Positions 1 through 7,638 of a stretch of 49,748 nt of DNA are shown piece by piece (the first letter of the stretch is position 1; each line of letters opens with the position of its first letter). Location of the stretch: contig JBBDIM010000020.1 of the NCBI GenBank assembly GCA_040880405.1, forward strand, positions 1-49,748, read 5' to 3'. The translations under genes and the position numbers were made by a program. The notes under the pieces are model-generated. The model saw nothing but the letters and a program-made list of their open reading frames with translations. It was not told the origin of the DNA and searched no databases. Source of the DNA: JBBDIM01 sp040880405 (GTDB lineage: Bacteria > Planctomycetota > Planctomycetia > Pirellulales > Pirellulaceae).

Positions 1-44
1 GATGGATTGTCGCCTGTAGCTGTTGGAACTCAAGGAGCCAGATT

Positions 45-794
45 GTGTTCGTTTCCGCCTCGACCGAGTGTTTTCCCGATTTACCACTTCGCCAAAGTAT
101 GGAGAAGCTGGTCGACCTGGAGTTCAACGCCGTCGACATGACGATCGACGAAGGGGGACGGCACCTCAAACCGTCCGAGGTGCTGGACGACCTGCAACGC
201 GCCATCGATATCTGTCACGATACGCATCGCCTCATCATCTCGAACTTCCGCTATATCTCCGCCGCTCAAGGGGACGATCGCTATCGCGAGTTCGAAGGGC
301 TGTGCCGCTTGGCCAAGGCGGTGAAGGTCGCCTCGATCACCATCCCTTCCGGCGAACTGGGCACCCCGTTCAATGAAGAGGTCGAGCATCTGCGCGACCT
401 CGTCGCAATCGCCGCGACCGACGGCATCGTCGTCAGCATGCACACCCAGGTCGGCCGGATGTCGCAAGACTGCGACACGATTCAGGTGCTCTGCGACAAC
501 GTCAAAGGACTCGGCATTACATTGGACCCCAGCCACTTCATCTGCCGTGAAGACGGACCCAAAAACTACGACAAGGTCCTGAAATACGTCCGCCACGTCT
601 ACCTCCGCGACACCAGCCAAAAAAGCATGCACGTGCGGGTCGGACAAGGGGAAGTCGAGTACGGCAAACTAATCACGCAGCTCGAACAAATCGGCTACAA
701 CCGAGCCCTCACCATCCACTCACCCCCCCTGCCCGATACGGACCAGATGGCCGAAATGCGCAAGATGCGTCTGCTGCTGGAGAGCTTGCTGTAA
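45..794 (+). CDS. Sugar phosphate isomerase/epimerase-like TIM-barrel protein
   Basis: A 249-aa protein resembling the xylose isomerase-like TIM-barrel superfamily (AP endonuclease family 2 fold), whose members usually isomerise or epimerise sugars using a divalent metal held by Glu, Asp and His side chains. Visible family-like stretches are the N-terminal LEFNAVDM strand, VVSMHTQVG near residue 132, GITLDPSHF near residue 160 and VYLRDTSQ near residue 187. The start is GTG at 45, preceded by AAGGAG at 32-37 with suitable spacing; an earlier start is not supported. The substrate cannot be deduced. A second TIM-barrel isomerase lies at 42450-43274 but the two are not close copies. Confidence 0.8.
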   Translation: MFVSASTECFPDLPLRQSMEKLVDLEFNAVDMTIDEGGRHLKPSEVLDDLQRAIDICHDTHRLIISNFRYISAAQGDDRYREFEGLCRLAKAVKVASITIPSGELGTPFNEEVEHLRDLVAIAATDGIVVSMHTQVGRMSQDCDTIQVLCDNVKGLGITLDPSHFICREDGPKNYDKVLKYVRHVYLRDTSQKSMHVRVGQGEVEYGKLITQLEQIGYNRALTIHSPPLPDTDQMAEMRKMRLLLESLL

Positions 795-867
795 CGGCGG
801 CCAAAGGGGACTCGGGTTTTGTATGGCGGCGAAGATTCCTTAACGATCCGGTTGGAGAGCACTACCC

Positions 868-2193
868 ATGATCTCGACGATCTCGATTAGGAACTTCAAG
901 AGCTACGTCAGCGCGGACCTTCCTCTCGCTCCCTTAACGTTTCTCGTGGGAGCAAACGCATCCGGAAAGAGCAACGCCTTGGAGGCCATCCGACTACTGT
1001 CGTGGCTCGCAAAAGGCCAGCGACTGGACCAGATCGCTAAGGAGATCCAAGGGGCCGATGCCTTGGTGCGGGGGCAGGCTGCGGACCTCTATCACCGCGA
1101 GAATCAACCTTTGGGTATTGGGTGCGAATTCAGCCCGATGCCGGAGGATTGGAGCCGCTTGGATGTCGAGATCCGTCTTCTCGCGGATCAACTGGTAATT
1201 TCCGGTGAAAAGGTTTCCAAGCCGGGCATCCTGTCGATGGATAGCGACTTGCCTTTATACAAGATCGACGGGATCGCCAATCCCCACACGGATGAGATTC
1301 GCGTGATGTACAACAATTTCAAGCAAGGAGGAAACAAGCCTCACATACCTTGTTCCAATCGAATGGCCATTTTTCACCAATTGGAAACGCCGAGCCGTTT
1401 CGAGAAAAAGCATGAGGAATCGCGAAAGCTAATTCCTGACGTATGCAAGCGAATTCGCGAAAGTTTGCAGCGCGTCTTTTTTCTCGACCCAAGACCCTCA
1501 ACGATGCGAGGTTACTCCTTCGAAAAAAATGATGAGATCGAGGAGGATGGTAGGAACCTTTCCAGTGTGCTGTTCAAGATTTGTCGGGGAGAAGGCAAGG
1601 GAAAAGCGGACCTACTGGAATTCATCAAATCACTTCCCGAGCAGAACATTGCGGATATCAAATTCATTGAAACCGACCGACGCGACGTCATGGTCCGCTT
1701 GGTCGAATCGTTTGGTGGTGTCGACAAAACGATAGATGCTCCGTTGCTTTCGGATGGGACATTGCGAGTATTGGCGGTCGCCGCCATCCTCCTGAGCGCG
1801 CCGGCGGAGTCGCTTGTGATTATCGAAGAGATCGATAATGGCGTGCATCCTAGCCGTGCCAATGGCCTGGTACGGCAAATTCAAAAGATATCGCAAGAGC
1901 GTAACCTAAAAGTCTTAGTAACGACCCATAACCCGGCCTTGCTCGATTCGTTGCCTGATAACGCCTTGGCGGACGTGCTTTGCTCTTATCGTGATCCAGA
2001 AAAGGGTGACAGCCGCGTTGTACGACTGGGGGATCTGCCACGCTATCCGGAAGTCGTCGCCTTGGGGACGCTCGGTGAAATCGTGACCAATCGTGTTCTT
2101 GACCGATTTCTAAAGGATGAGACGACCAAAGAGCAAAGAAAACGGCAATCACTCCAATGGCTGGAAGGCTTTAAGTCGGAGGTGGCGGAGTGA
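868..2193 (+). CDS. AAA_21-type (ABC/SMC-like) ATPase, partner of a PIN protein
   Basis: A 441-aa P-loop ATPase of the AAA_21/RecF-OLD-like group. It opens with MISTISIRNFKSY, then Walker A GANASGKS at residues 28-35. After a variable middle region comes LSDGTLR, the ABC-signature-like segment, then Walker B LVIIEE at about 316-321 followed by VHPSRA, and an H-loop VTTHNPALLD. The C-terminal tail continues past the ATPase core and may contact the partner. The stop overlaps the start of the downstream PIN-domain gene in a GTGA sequence, so translation is probably coupled. ATPases of this type paired with a nuclease-like gene are commonly anti-phage or toxin-like modules; that role is inferred here, not shown. 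Confidence 0.85.
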   Translation: MISTISIRNFKSYVSADLPLAPLTFLVGANASGKSNALEAIRLLSWLAKGQRLDQIAKEIQGADALVRGQAADLYHRENQPLGIGCEFSPMPEDWSRLDVEIRLLADQLVISGEKVSKPGILSMDSDLPLYKIDGIANPHTDEIRVMYNNFKQGGNKPHIPCSNRMAIFHQLETPSRFEKKHEESRKLIPDVCKRIRESLQRVFFLDPRPSTMRGYSFEKNDEIEEDGRNLSSVLFKICRGEGKGKADLLEFIKSLPEQNIADIKFIETDRRDVMVRLVESFGGVDKTIDAPLLSDGTLRVLAVAAILLSAPAESLVIIEEIDNGVHPSRANGLVRQIQKISQERNLKVLVTTHNPALLDSLPDNALADVLCSYRDPEKGDSRVVRLGDLPRYPEVVALGTLGEIVTNRVLDRFLKDETTKEQRKRQSLQWLEGFKSEVAE

Positions 2194-2651
2194 GCGCCCT
2201 TTGCTTGGTTGATACGACAGTTTTCGTAAACGTGCTCCGTGTTCCTACGAAAGACAGTCATCATGCGGCCGTCTTGGCCGATCTTGAAGCCAAGCTACAA
2301 CGAGAGGAAGTCTTGTTTCTGCCTATGGCGACGATTTTCGAAACCGGGAATCATATTGGCCAATGCGGCAATGGCAATCAACGGCGTAGCGTCGCCCAAC
2401 GTTTCGTGAAACAAGTAAATCAGGCGATCCAAGGTGAATCGCCCTTCCGCCCAATCGACTTCCTTGAGGCCGGCCATCTGCGCCAATGGCTGGAGGAGTT
2501 CCCGGATTGTGCGTCGCGGGGAATGGGCTTAGGCGACCTCTCCATCATTCATGATTGGAAGCGACTATGTCGTCTGAATGAGTCGCTCCGAGTTTATATT
2601 TGGTCACTCGACCAACATCTAGCGGGCTATTCCCAAGCTGCGAAGATTTAA
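2190..2651 (+). CDS. PIN-domain-like putative ribonuclease, effector of the ATPase pair
   Basis: A 153-aa protein with the layout of a PIN nuclease: the N-terminal strand LCLVDTTVFVN contains Asp8, the mid-helix TIFETGNH contains Glu51, then GLGDLSIIHDW contains Asp116, and IWSLDQHL contains Asp141. These acidic residues sit where PIN domains bind the catalytic metal. The start is GTG at 2190, which shares four bases (GTGA) with the stop of the upstream ATPase. No antitoxin of the VapB type is next to it, so the ATPase is the likely control partner. PIN enzymes usually cut RNA; the target is unknown. Assignment to PIN rests on spacing and context of the acidic residues. Confidence 0.7.
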   Translation: MSALCLVDTTVFVNVLRVPTKDSHHAAVLADLEAKLQREEVLFLPMATIFETGNHIGQCGNGNQRRSVAQRFVKQVNQAIQGESPFRPIDFLEAGHLRQWLEEFPDCASRGMGLGDLSIIHDWKRLCRLNESLRVYIWSLDQHLAGYSQAAKI

Positions 2652-2704
2652 AGCTGCTTCCAAAAGCGATTCACTCACCTTTTCCCCTCTACCGTTCTCT
2701 TGCT

Positions 2705-4231
2705 CTACCCTCCATCATCGCCAGACCCCCTCAGAATCTCATCTAGCCGGCTTTGCAGGTCAGCGCTTTGAGAGGTGAGCTCGGGGTGATTTTGGGCAAT
2801 GTGTTCCAGCGAGGCGCGAAAATCTTCGGCCGCGGACTGTTCCACAATAGGCTCGTCGGCTCGGCGGAAGTTGGAATACGCCTCGTTCAGGGCGTCGATG
2901 GAACCTTGCGAGGCACCGGCTTGCTGTAGCCCTGAGACGATTTCCGCGAGCAGGAAGCCGAGCGCGATTTTGCCCGAGACCGGTGCGTCAGTCTGGCCGA
3001 CGATGTTATCCCAGTCGACAAAGCTGGAATTCCAGGCGGATTCAGACGAGTCGCCGGAGGCTTCGCGCTCCGCCAGTTCACGGTTGAACTCTGCGTTAAA
3101 TCGCTTGAAGTCCTCTTGCTCCTTTTCCCATTTCTCGCGCGTCTCGGTCATCGAAAAGGCAAACTCGTCTTCCAGTTCGAGCTGATGCCCATCGTAGGAC
3201 ATAAACATGGGACCAGAGCCGAATACCCCGTCGGCCTCCATCTGGCACACCGGGCAGTCGCAATCCAAGTGACTCCCATCGGCCGTGATCGGCATCCGCC
3301 GCCGTTCACTTTCGATGAGCTGGCGGACCGTCAAGCTCCTGCCTTCCCCCTCCGGCGGTTGATTCAGGAACGCTTCGCGTTGTTCGATTAGCCGCTCCAG
3401 CAATTGGTCTTCAGGTATTGTGGCTGCCTCAGTCCAATCCCAGAGGCTTCCCAGCAGCGCTCGCATCAGGTCGAAGTACAGCACGACCTCAATGGTTCCC
3501 GACCCGCCAAAGCGGTACGCGGACGAGTCTTCAGCCAGCGGCGGCGGAGCAAACCCCTGCCTCGACCACTGCTGGGATCGACGCTCGATGTCCAGGACAA
3601 TCGAATTTCGGTCGCGGAGCAGGATCTCGCGCGGAGTGCGTCCCAGGAGATCCTCACGCGGTGTCATTAACCACTCGGCATGGATCGCCCGAATCTGATC
3701 GGAGGCAGTTTGTTCGCTCCCTTCGGCCCTAACCACGGCCACGCGGTGTGCGATAAACGAGAGCATCGGCGGCCCATACAAAACCGCGCGAGTATCGATC
3801 GAGCGGCGTCCTTCCAGGGCCTTGGCCCGGCTGTCGAGGAGGGAGATCCAATCGGCGGGCACCGTTTCATACAGCCAATCGTCCGGGGTATAGAGCCAAA
3901 CAATCGGAAATCCTTCGGCGTGGTCGTCCTCATCCGCCTGCAAGGCGTCGCACCGGTCGGGAAGTTCAAACCCGCCTCCGGCCAATACCGACCGCGAGTC
4001 GAGATCGATCAGACACGCGGCTTTGTCGCGGCGGAAAGAATCCTCGATCGCCGTCGCCTGACAGAGAATTTTCCAACTCTGTTCCTCTTCATACCGGCGG
4101 AGGGCCGTATAGAACTCCGCCAGTGATTCCGGTCCCGCCGGGATCGTGGCCAATGCCACCAGGACAGACCACTCATTAGTCATCCAGGCCCTCACCACCC
4201 CGCCGGCTCGAATTGTCAGTCGTATGCTCAT
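2705..4231 (-). CDS. Hypothetical protein with a Cys-rich CxCxxC segment
   Basis: I do not recognise this 508-aa protein. It is soluble and acidic, with no signal peptide or membrane segment. A short DCDCPVCQM motif lies at about residues 325-333 and could bind a metal, though four ligands are not obvious. The following stretch is strongly charged (repeated Glu/Lys/Arg, about 350-395) and probably helical. The C-terminal third is Gln/Glu/Ser-rich. The start is ATG at 4231, supported by GGGGGAG six bases upstream. It converges on the ATPase/PIN pair with only about 50 bp between the stops, and shares no evident operon with neighbours. Likely a lineage-restricted planctomycete protein. Confidence 0.7.
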   Translation of the reverse strand: MSIRLTIRAGGVVRAWMTNEWSVLVALATIPAGPESLAEFYTALRRYEEEQSWKILCQATAIEDSFRRDKAACLIDLDSRSVLAGGGFELPDRCDALQADEDDHAEGFPIVWLYTPDDWLYETVPADWISLLDSRAKALEGRRSIDTRAVLYGPPMLSFIAHRVAVVRAEGSEQTASDQIRAIHAEWLMTPREDLLGRTPREILLRDRNSIVLDIERRSQQWSRQGFAPPPLAEDSSAYRFGGSGTIEVVLYFDLMRALLGSLWDWTEAATIPEDQLLERLIEQREAFLNQPPEGEGRSLTVRQLIESERRRMPITADGSHLDCDCPVCQMEADGVFGSGPMFMSYDGHQLELEDEFAFSMTETREKWEKEQEDFKRFNAEFNRELAEREASGDSSESAWNSSFVDWDNIVGQTDAPVSGKIALGFLLAEIVSGLQQAGASQGSIDALNEAYSNFRRADEPIVEQSAAEDFRASLEHIAQNHPELTSQSADLQSRLDEILRGSGDDGG

Positions 4232-4315
4232 GGCAATCTCCCCCTCATTGCTTCGTGATTCGACTATGTGCCCCTATATGCTACCGCATTACCGCTGCCT
4301 AATCCCTAATTCTAG

Positions 4316-4696
4316 CTCAGCGGCACCCCGGTTCGCTGCCTGGCCCGAAAACCGGAACAACTGGCAGAAACCGCCCAGAAACTCTCCCGAGGGCGTTTCT
4401 ATCCGGTGGAGGTGGTCCGCGGCGAGGACGTGATCACCTACGGCGGGCTAATCGAAGAATACGCCCGACAAAAGGGACTCCGCCGCCTGCTGATCCCAGT
4501 CCCGGTCCTCACCCCCTACCTCTCCAGCCTCTGGCTCGGCTTGGTCACCCCCGCCTCGGCCGAAGTGGGCCGCCACCTGATCGAAGGCCTCAAAAACCCA
4601 ACCACCGTCGCCGATCCCACGGCAGAAACCGATTTCCCGATTCGACCGCTGGGGATTCGGGAAGCGATTGCGAAGGCGGTTACTGGTGGGGCTTGA
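4316..4696 (+). pseudogene. Remnant of an NAD(P)-binding SDR (NmrA/YbjT-like) gene with internal deletion
   Basis: Reading from the codon after an in-frame TAG at 4313, the frame gives GTPVRCLARKPEQLAE, which resembles the end of the second strand of atypical SDR proteins. About 30 residues later it runs straight into DVITYGGLIEEYARQ and LLIPVPVLTPYLSSLWLGLV, which belong to the C-terminal half of the same family. The nucleotide-binding start and the central catalytic region are missing, and the usual C-terminal DUF2867 part is also absent. This fits a gene reduced by 5', internal and 3' deletions. A short start (GTG 4406) exists, so a peptide could still be made, but a working oxidoreductase could not. 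Confidence 0.6.
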
Positions 4697-4818
4697 AGGG
4701 TGGAGAGTTTGGCGCTTTGTGAGAACGGGTTAGGCACCCAGGGTCCTCGTTCCCACATGATTAAAATTGCAAATCTTTCGCTGGGAGTCTTCGAACAGTC
4801 GCACGTTCGTCGCGAAAA

Positions 4819-5160
4819 TCATAGAGTCGCGAAAAACTTTCGAACATCGCTGGCCGAATCTGAGTTGTCGAATTCCCGCAAAACCTTTCCTCGCATGTTG
4901 TTTTCACGTATCTCAATTTTTCCGGTCTCATGTTTGTAGGAAATGGCATAGCGATTTGTTCCGATGTTAACCCAAAGCGCATTCGTCAAGTTTCCTTCGC
5001 GCTCGAATACATGGATGTCTCCATTTTTGCGCCAGATCAGGGCACCCGCGATTGTAAGGCACACTTCGTTGACGCTGCCTGCGTGATGATCCGCGCGATC
5101 CATGACCCCAGTCACGTACTGCTGCAAGACATCAACTTGTGTAACTGCGCGACCTGCCAT
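4819..5160 (-). CDS. Small hypothetical protein of integron-cassette-like type
   Basis: A 113-aa protein beginning MAGRAVTQVDVLQQYV. The start at 5160 is chosen because GGAG lies seven bases upstream; the frame stays open further but that extension looks non-coding. The sequence DRADHHAGSVNEVCLTIAGA, then ALWVNIGTNRYAISYKHETG and VLREFDNSD, resembles small proteins I associate with integron gene cassettes and scattered genomes; their function is not known to me. The protein looks compact, alpha/beta, without membrane segments. No attC-like site or integrase is visible around it. A perfect palindrome at 5219-5234 lies 59 bp upstream and may control it. Confidence 0.65.
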   Translation of the reverse strand: MAGRAVTQVDVLQQYVTGVMDRADHHAGSVNEVCLTIAGALIWRKNGDIHVFEREGNLTNALWVNIGTNRYAISYKHETGKIEIRENNMRGKVLREFDNSDSASDVRKFFATL

Positions 5161-5218
5161 ATTAAATCTCCGTGCGAGCAAGGATAACGAAAATTTGCGT
5201 GACTTTAACCGCCGACGC

Positions 5219-5234
5219 GTGGTAACGTTACCAC
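5219..5234. promoter_or_regulatory. Perfect 16-bp palindrome, possible operator
   Basis: The sequence GTGGTAACGTTACCAC is identical to its reverse complement. It sits 59 bp upstream of the ATG at 5160 on the minus strand, in a 318-bp gap (5161-5478) that otherwise holds nothing recognisable. Position and symmetry suit a binding site for a dimeric repressor, but no regulator gene is adjacent. Confidence 0.4.
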
Positions 5235-5478
5235 ACATTCGCCGTGTAGTACGATCTCGGCAATTTTGATTTGTCAAACGGTGAAACAAGTTGAGAGGGA
5301 ATATTGGTCGGGTTCCGATGCCGCAACGGTAAAGGCCACTTTGCTACGTCGGCCGTGTAGATCAACCGACATCAGGCCGAGGTACGTGACTTGAATCTTG
5401 GGAAAGCATTGATTTTTTGAGAATGGGTGAGTTGCCAATCGTTGGGTCTATGACGTACTATTCCGGCATTCCGTCTTT

Positions 5479-6192
5479 CTACCGGTAGTTTATCGAGGGT
5501 AACGCCACTCGACGATCAGTTAATTCGGAGGTCGCACTTGCCGACCCGAAAATGATTCCCTCAACCCATACACCGAAAGCGATCCAAAATGCTGAGGTAT
5601 AAATCTGCTGGGTCGTCGGCCCATAGATCATTTGGATTTCATCGTCACTGCAAATCTGTTGAAGAAGTGCAATCGAATTCTTCGGCGAATCCCCTCGCAA
5701 ATAGCAGTTGTACAGAACAGGGAAGGCAACACAGACGTCAAGCACGCGGAGTGGCCTGCGCGTTCCGATCAGCCACGTGAATGGAACTTGTATCGGCGAC
5801 AGAACTTCCGCCATTTTAATGCCATATGCTCCGAAACAACTTGTGAGGCAAACGCCAAGTCCGTTAGGGCAAACCTCATGGAGTGGTCGCAGTTCGCTTG
5901 CCAATTGCTCCCAGGTCAAAAAGGATCCTTCTGAAAGCGAAATGCCATCCCTGTTTCCGTGGCAACTCAAATGTAGAATTTGAGTGACTTGGAAACCGTG
6001 TTGCTGCTGAAATTTACGGTGAGCAACGGCATTGCGAAACTCTTCGCGATTTTTGGCTTGACAGTAGACGTGCTCGATTCCAGCGTTTTCCAAGTGCGCC
6101 ACGAGTGTGCTGCCTTCGTTTAATCCAATCGCCGATTCCTCGGGGGATGGTGAATCGATGATCAGGACGTGGATGTTGTTTTGTTGACTCAT
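5479..6192 (-). CDS. Stand-alone caspase-like (CHAT-like) protein
   Basis: A 237-aa protein with features of clan CD caspase-fold proteases. Strand IHVLIIDSPS is followed by a helix, then ILHLSCHGNRDG with His78, and then GLGVCLTSCFGAYG with Cys119; a His-Gly and a Cys about 40 residues later form the expected catalytic dyad. A hydrophobic segment near the C-terminus (TSAFWIAFGVWVEGIIFG) may be a membrane anchor or a core helix. The start at 6192 is chosen over 6216 because AAGGAC lies eight bases upstream. Related CHAT and metacaspase proteins act in cell-death and anti-phage systems, usually beside TPR or other partners; none is seen next to this one. Activity is inferred. Confidence 0.65.
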   Translation of the reverse strand: MSQQNNIHVLIIDSPSPEESAIGLNEGSTLVAHLENAGIEHVYCQAKNREEFRNAVAHRKFQQQHGFQVTQILHLSCHGNRDGISLSEGSFLTWEQLASELRPLHEVCPNGLGVCLTSCFGAYGIKMAEVLSPIQVPFTWLIGTRRPLRVLDVCVAFPVLYNCYLRGDSPKNSIALLQQICSDDEIQMIYGPTTQQIYTSAFWIAFGVWVEGIIFGSASATSELTDRRVALPSINYR

Positions 6193-6579
6193 GTTAGTCG
6201 TCCTTAATGGTTCCAATGATATTGTTCCCTATGTCTTTATTGACAATCCCTAAAGGGCCGTTGGGAACTAATTTGAGGAAGGCTTTTCAAATTTATTGGA
6301 AACAGTAAAAGGATTTCGTTCGCCGCAATTGGATGTTCACGGATAAGACTTATGATCGCAGAGCGGGTGAAGTTTTCGAGGTCGGCTCGACAACTCCGTG
6401 AGGGTCTCGGTTGTCTGTGCTCCGTTGTTTCAGTGTTTGTTAATTAGAGTTGCCGGTGGCAAACTTACCCGCCAAAACATGCCCACGTTGGAGGGCGTGG
6501 GCATGGCACCCGGAACCCGGATTCGCCCTGCGTTGTCTGTGGTGGTTCTTGCCGACGGGGACGTCGGCGGTCCCATGGG
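6193..6579. other. Intergenic region with one hairpin
   Basis: This stretch between the caspase-like gene and the end of the opp operon holds no convincing gene. The open frame at 6398-6583 runs through the hairpin and has no protein-like character. The only structure seen is the inverted repeat at 6479-6504. Confidence 0.6.
6479..6504. repeat. Short inverted repeat (hairpin) ATGCCCACG/CGTGGGCAT
   Basis: Nine-base arms pair perfectly around an eight-base loop (TTGGAGGG). The hairpin lies 76 bp downstream of the oppF stop (minus strand) but has no T-run on that side, so it is more likely an interspersed palindrome than a terminator. Its stem resembles the CCACGCTC/GAGCGTGG hairpins at 8704-8916. 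Confidence 0.55.
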
Positions 6580-7608
6580 TTAGCTTGGTTGGCTGTGGTC
6601 CACCTTAAAGCACGCCGCTTTATGCTCTCCGCCTTCTAGTGCTGGTGGGCTTTTTTGGCAGAGGGGTGGGGCGACGATGGGGCAGCGGTCGGCGAAGGGG
6701 CAGCCGGGGTAGATTTTGTCGGGGGAGGGGACTTCTCCTTCCAGGACGATTCGCTGCCGTTGTTGGTCCGGTTCTGGGTTGGGGACCGGGATGGCGGAGA
6801 GGAGGGCTTGGGTGTAGGGGTGTTTGGGGTTGGCGAAAAGTTGTTCGGAATCGGCCAGTTCTACAATGCGGCCCAGGTACATCACCCCGATCCGGTGCGA
6901 GATGTGCCGGACCACGCTCAGGTCGTGGGCGATGAAGACGTACGAGAGCCCCAGCTTTTGTTGCAGGTCCATCAGTAGGTTGATTACCTGGGCCTGGATC
7001 GAGACATCCAGGGCCGAGACCGGTTCGTCGCACACAATCACTTTCGGCCGAACCGCCAAGGCTCTTGCGATGCCAATCCGTTGCCGCTGGCCGCCGGAGA
7101 ACTCGTGCGGGTAGCGGTTGATGTAGCGGGGGTTGATCCCCACGATGTCCATCAATCGCATCACCTCCAGTTTTTTCCGCCGACCGCTCGCCAGGCCGAA
7201 GATATCCAACGGTTCGCCGATGATGCCGCCCACCGTCATCCGCGGGTTGAGCGAGGCGTAGGGGTCTTGGAAGATCATTTGCAGATCGGCGCGGTGAGGA
7301 CGCATGCCGCTGGCGGAAAGGTTGTCGAGCCGCTTCCCTTGCAGGTAAATCTCGCCGGAGGTGGGCTTCACGAGGTTGAGGATTGCCTTGGCGGTGGTCG
7401 ATTTGCCGCAGCCCGACTCCCCCACCAGGCCCAGGGTTTCGCCTGGGGCCAGATCGAAACTGACACCATCGACCGCCCTCACCGCACCGACTTCGGGATT
7501 GAATAGGCTGCCACGGCGGAACGGAAAATGCACCTTAAGATCGCGGACCCGGAGGATCGGTTCGGTCTGCGGCTCGGTCGGATTGGCGGGTGTGACGGAT
7601 GAAATCAT
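6580..7608 (-). CDS. oppF: Oligopeptide/dipeptide ABC transporter ATP-binding protein (OppF/DppF-like)
   Basis: A 342-aa ABC ATPase that would power peptide uptake with OppD. Walker A GESGCGKST is at about residues 65-73, Q-loop MIFQDPYASLNPRMTVG follows, then the signature SGGQRQRIGIARAL, Walker B VIVCDEPVSALD and the switch IAHDLSVVRHI. The C-terminal oligo_HPY domain carries the Cys set of this subfamily (YPGCPFADRCP and later Cys). The length is normal for OppF. It is the last gene of a five-gene minus-strand operon, 30 bp after oppD. The specific peptide substrate (oligopeptide, dipeptide or other) cannot be read from the ATPase. Confidence 0.9.
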   Translation of the reverse strand: MISSVTPANPTEPQTEPILRVRDLKVHFPFRRGSLFNPEVGAVRAVDGVSFDLAPGETLGLVGESGCGKSTTAKAILNLVKPTSGEIYLQGKRLDNLSASGMRPHRADLQMIFQDPYASLNPRMTVGGIIGEPLDIFGLASGRRKKLEVMRLMDIVGINPRYINRYPHEFSGGQRQRIGIARALAVRPKVIVCDEPVSALDVSIQAQVINLLMDLQQKLGLSYVFIAHDLSVVRHISHRIGVMYLGRIVELADSEQLFANPKHPYTQALLSAIPVPNPEPDQQRQRIVLEGEVPSPDKIYPGCPFADRCPIVAPPLCQKSPPALEGGEHKAACFKVDHSQPS

Positions 7609-7638
7609 CGATTCCCTGGCATCTCTCGGAAGGTGGAA

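Noticed and set aside
4700..5480. attC recombination site around the cassette-like gene
   Set aside because: No paired core sites with the expected bulges were found, and no integrase gene is in the window.
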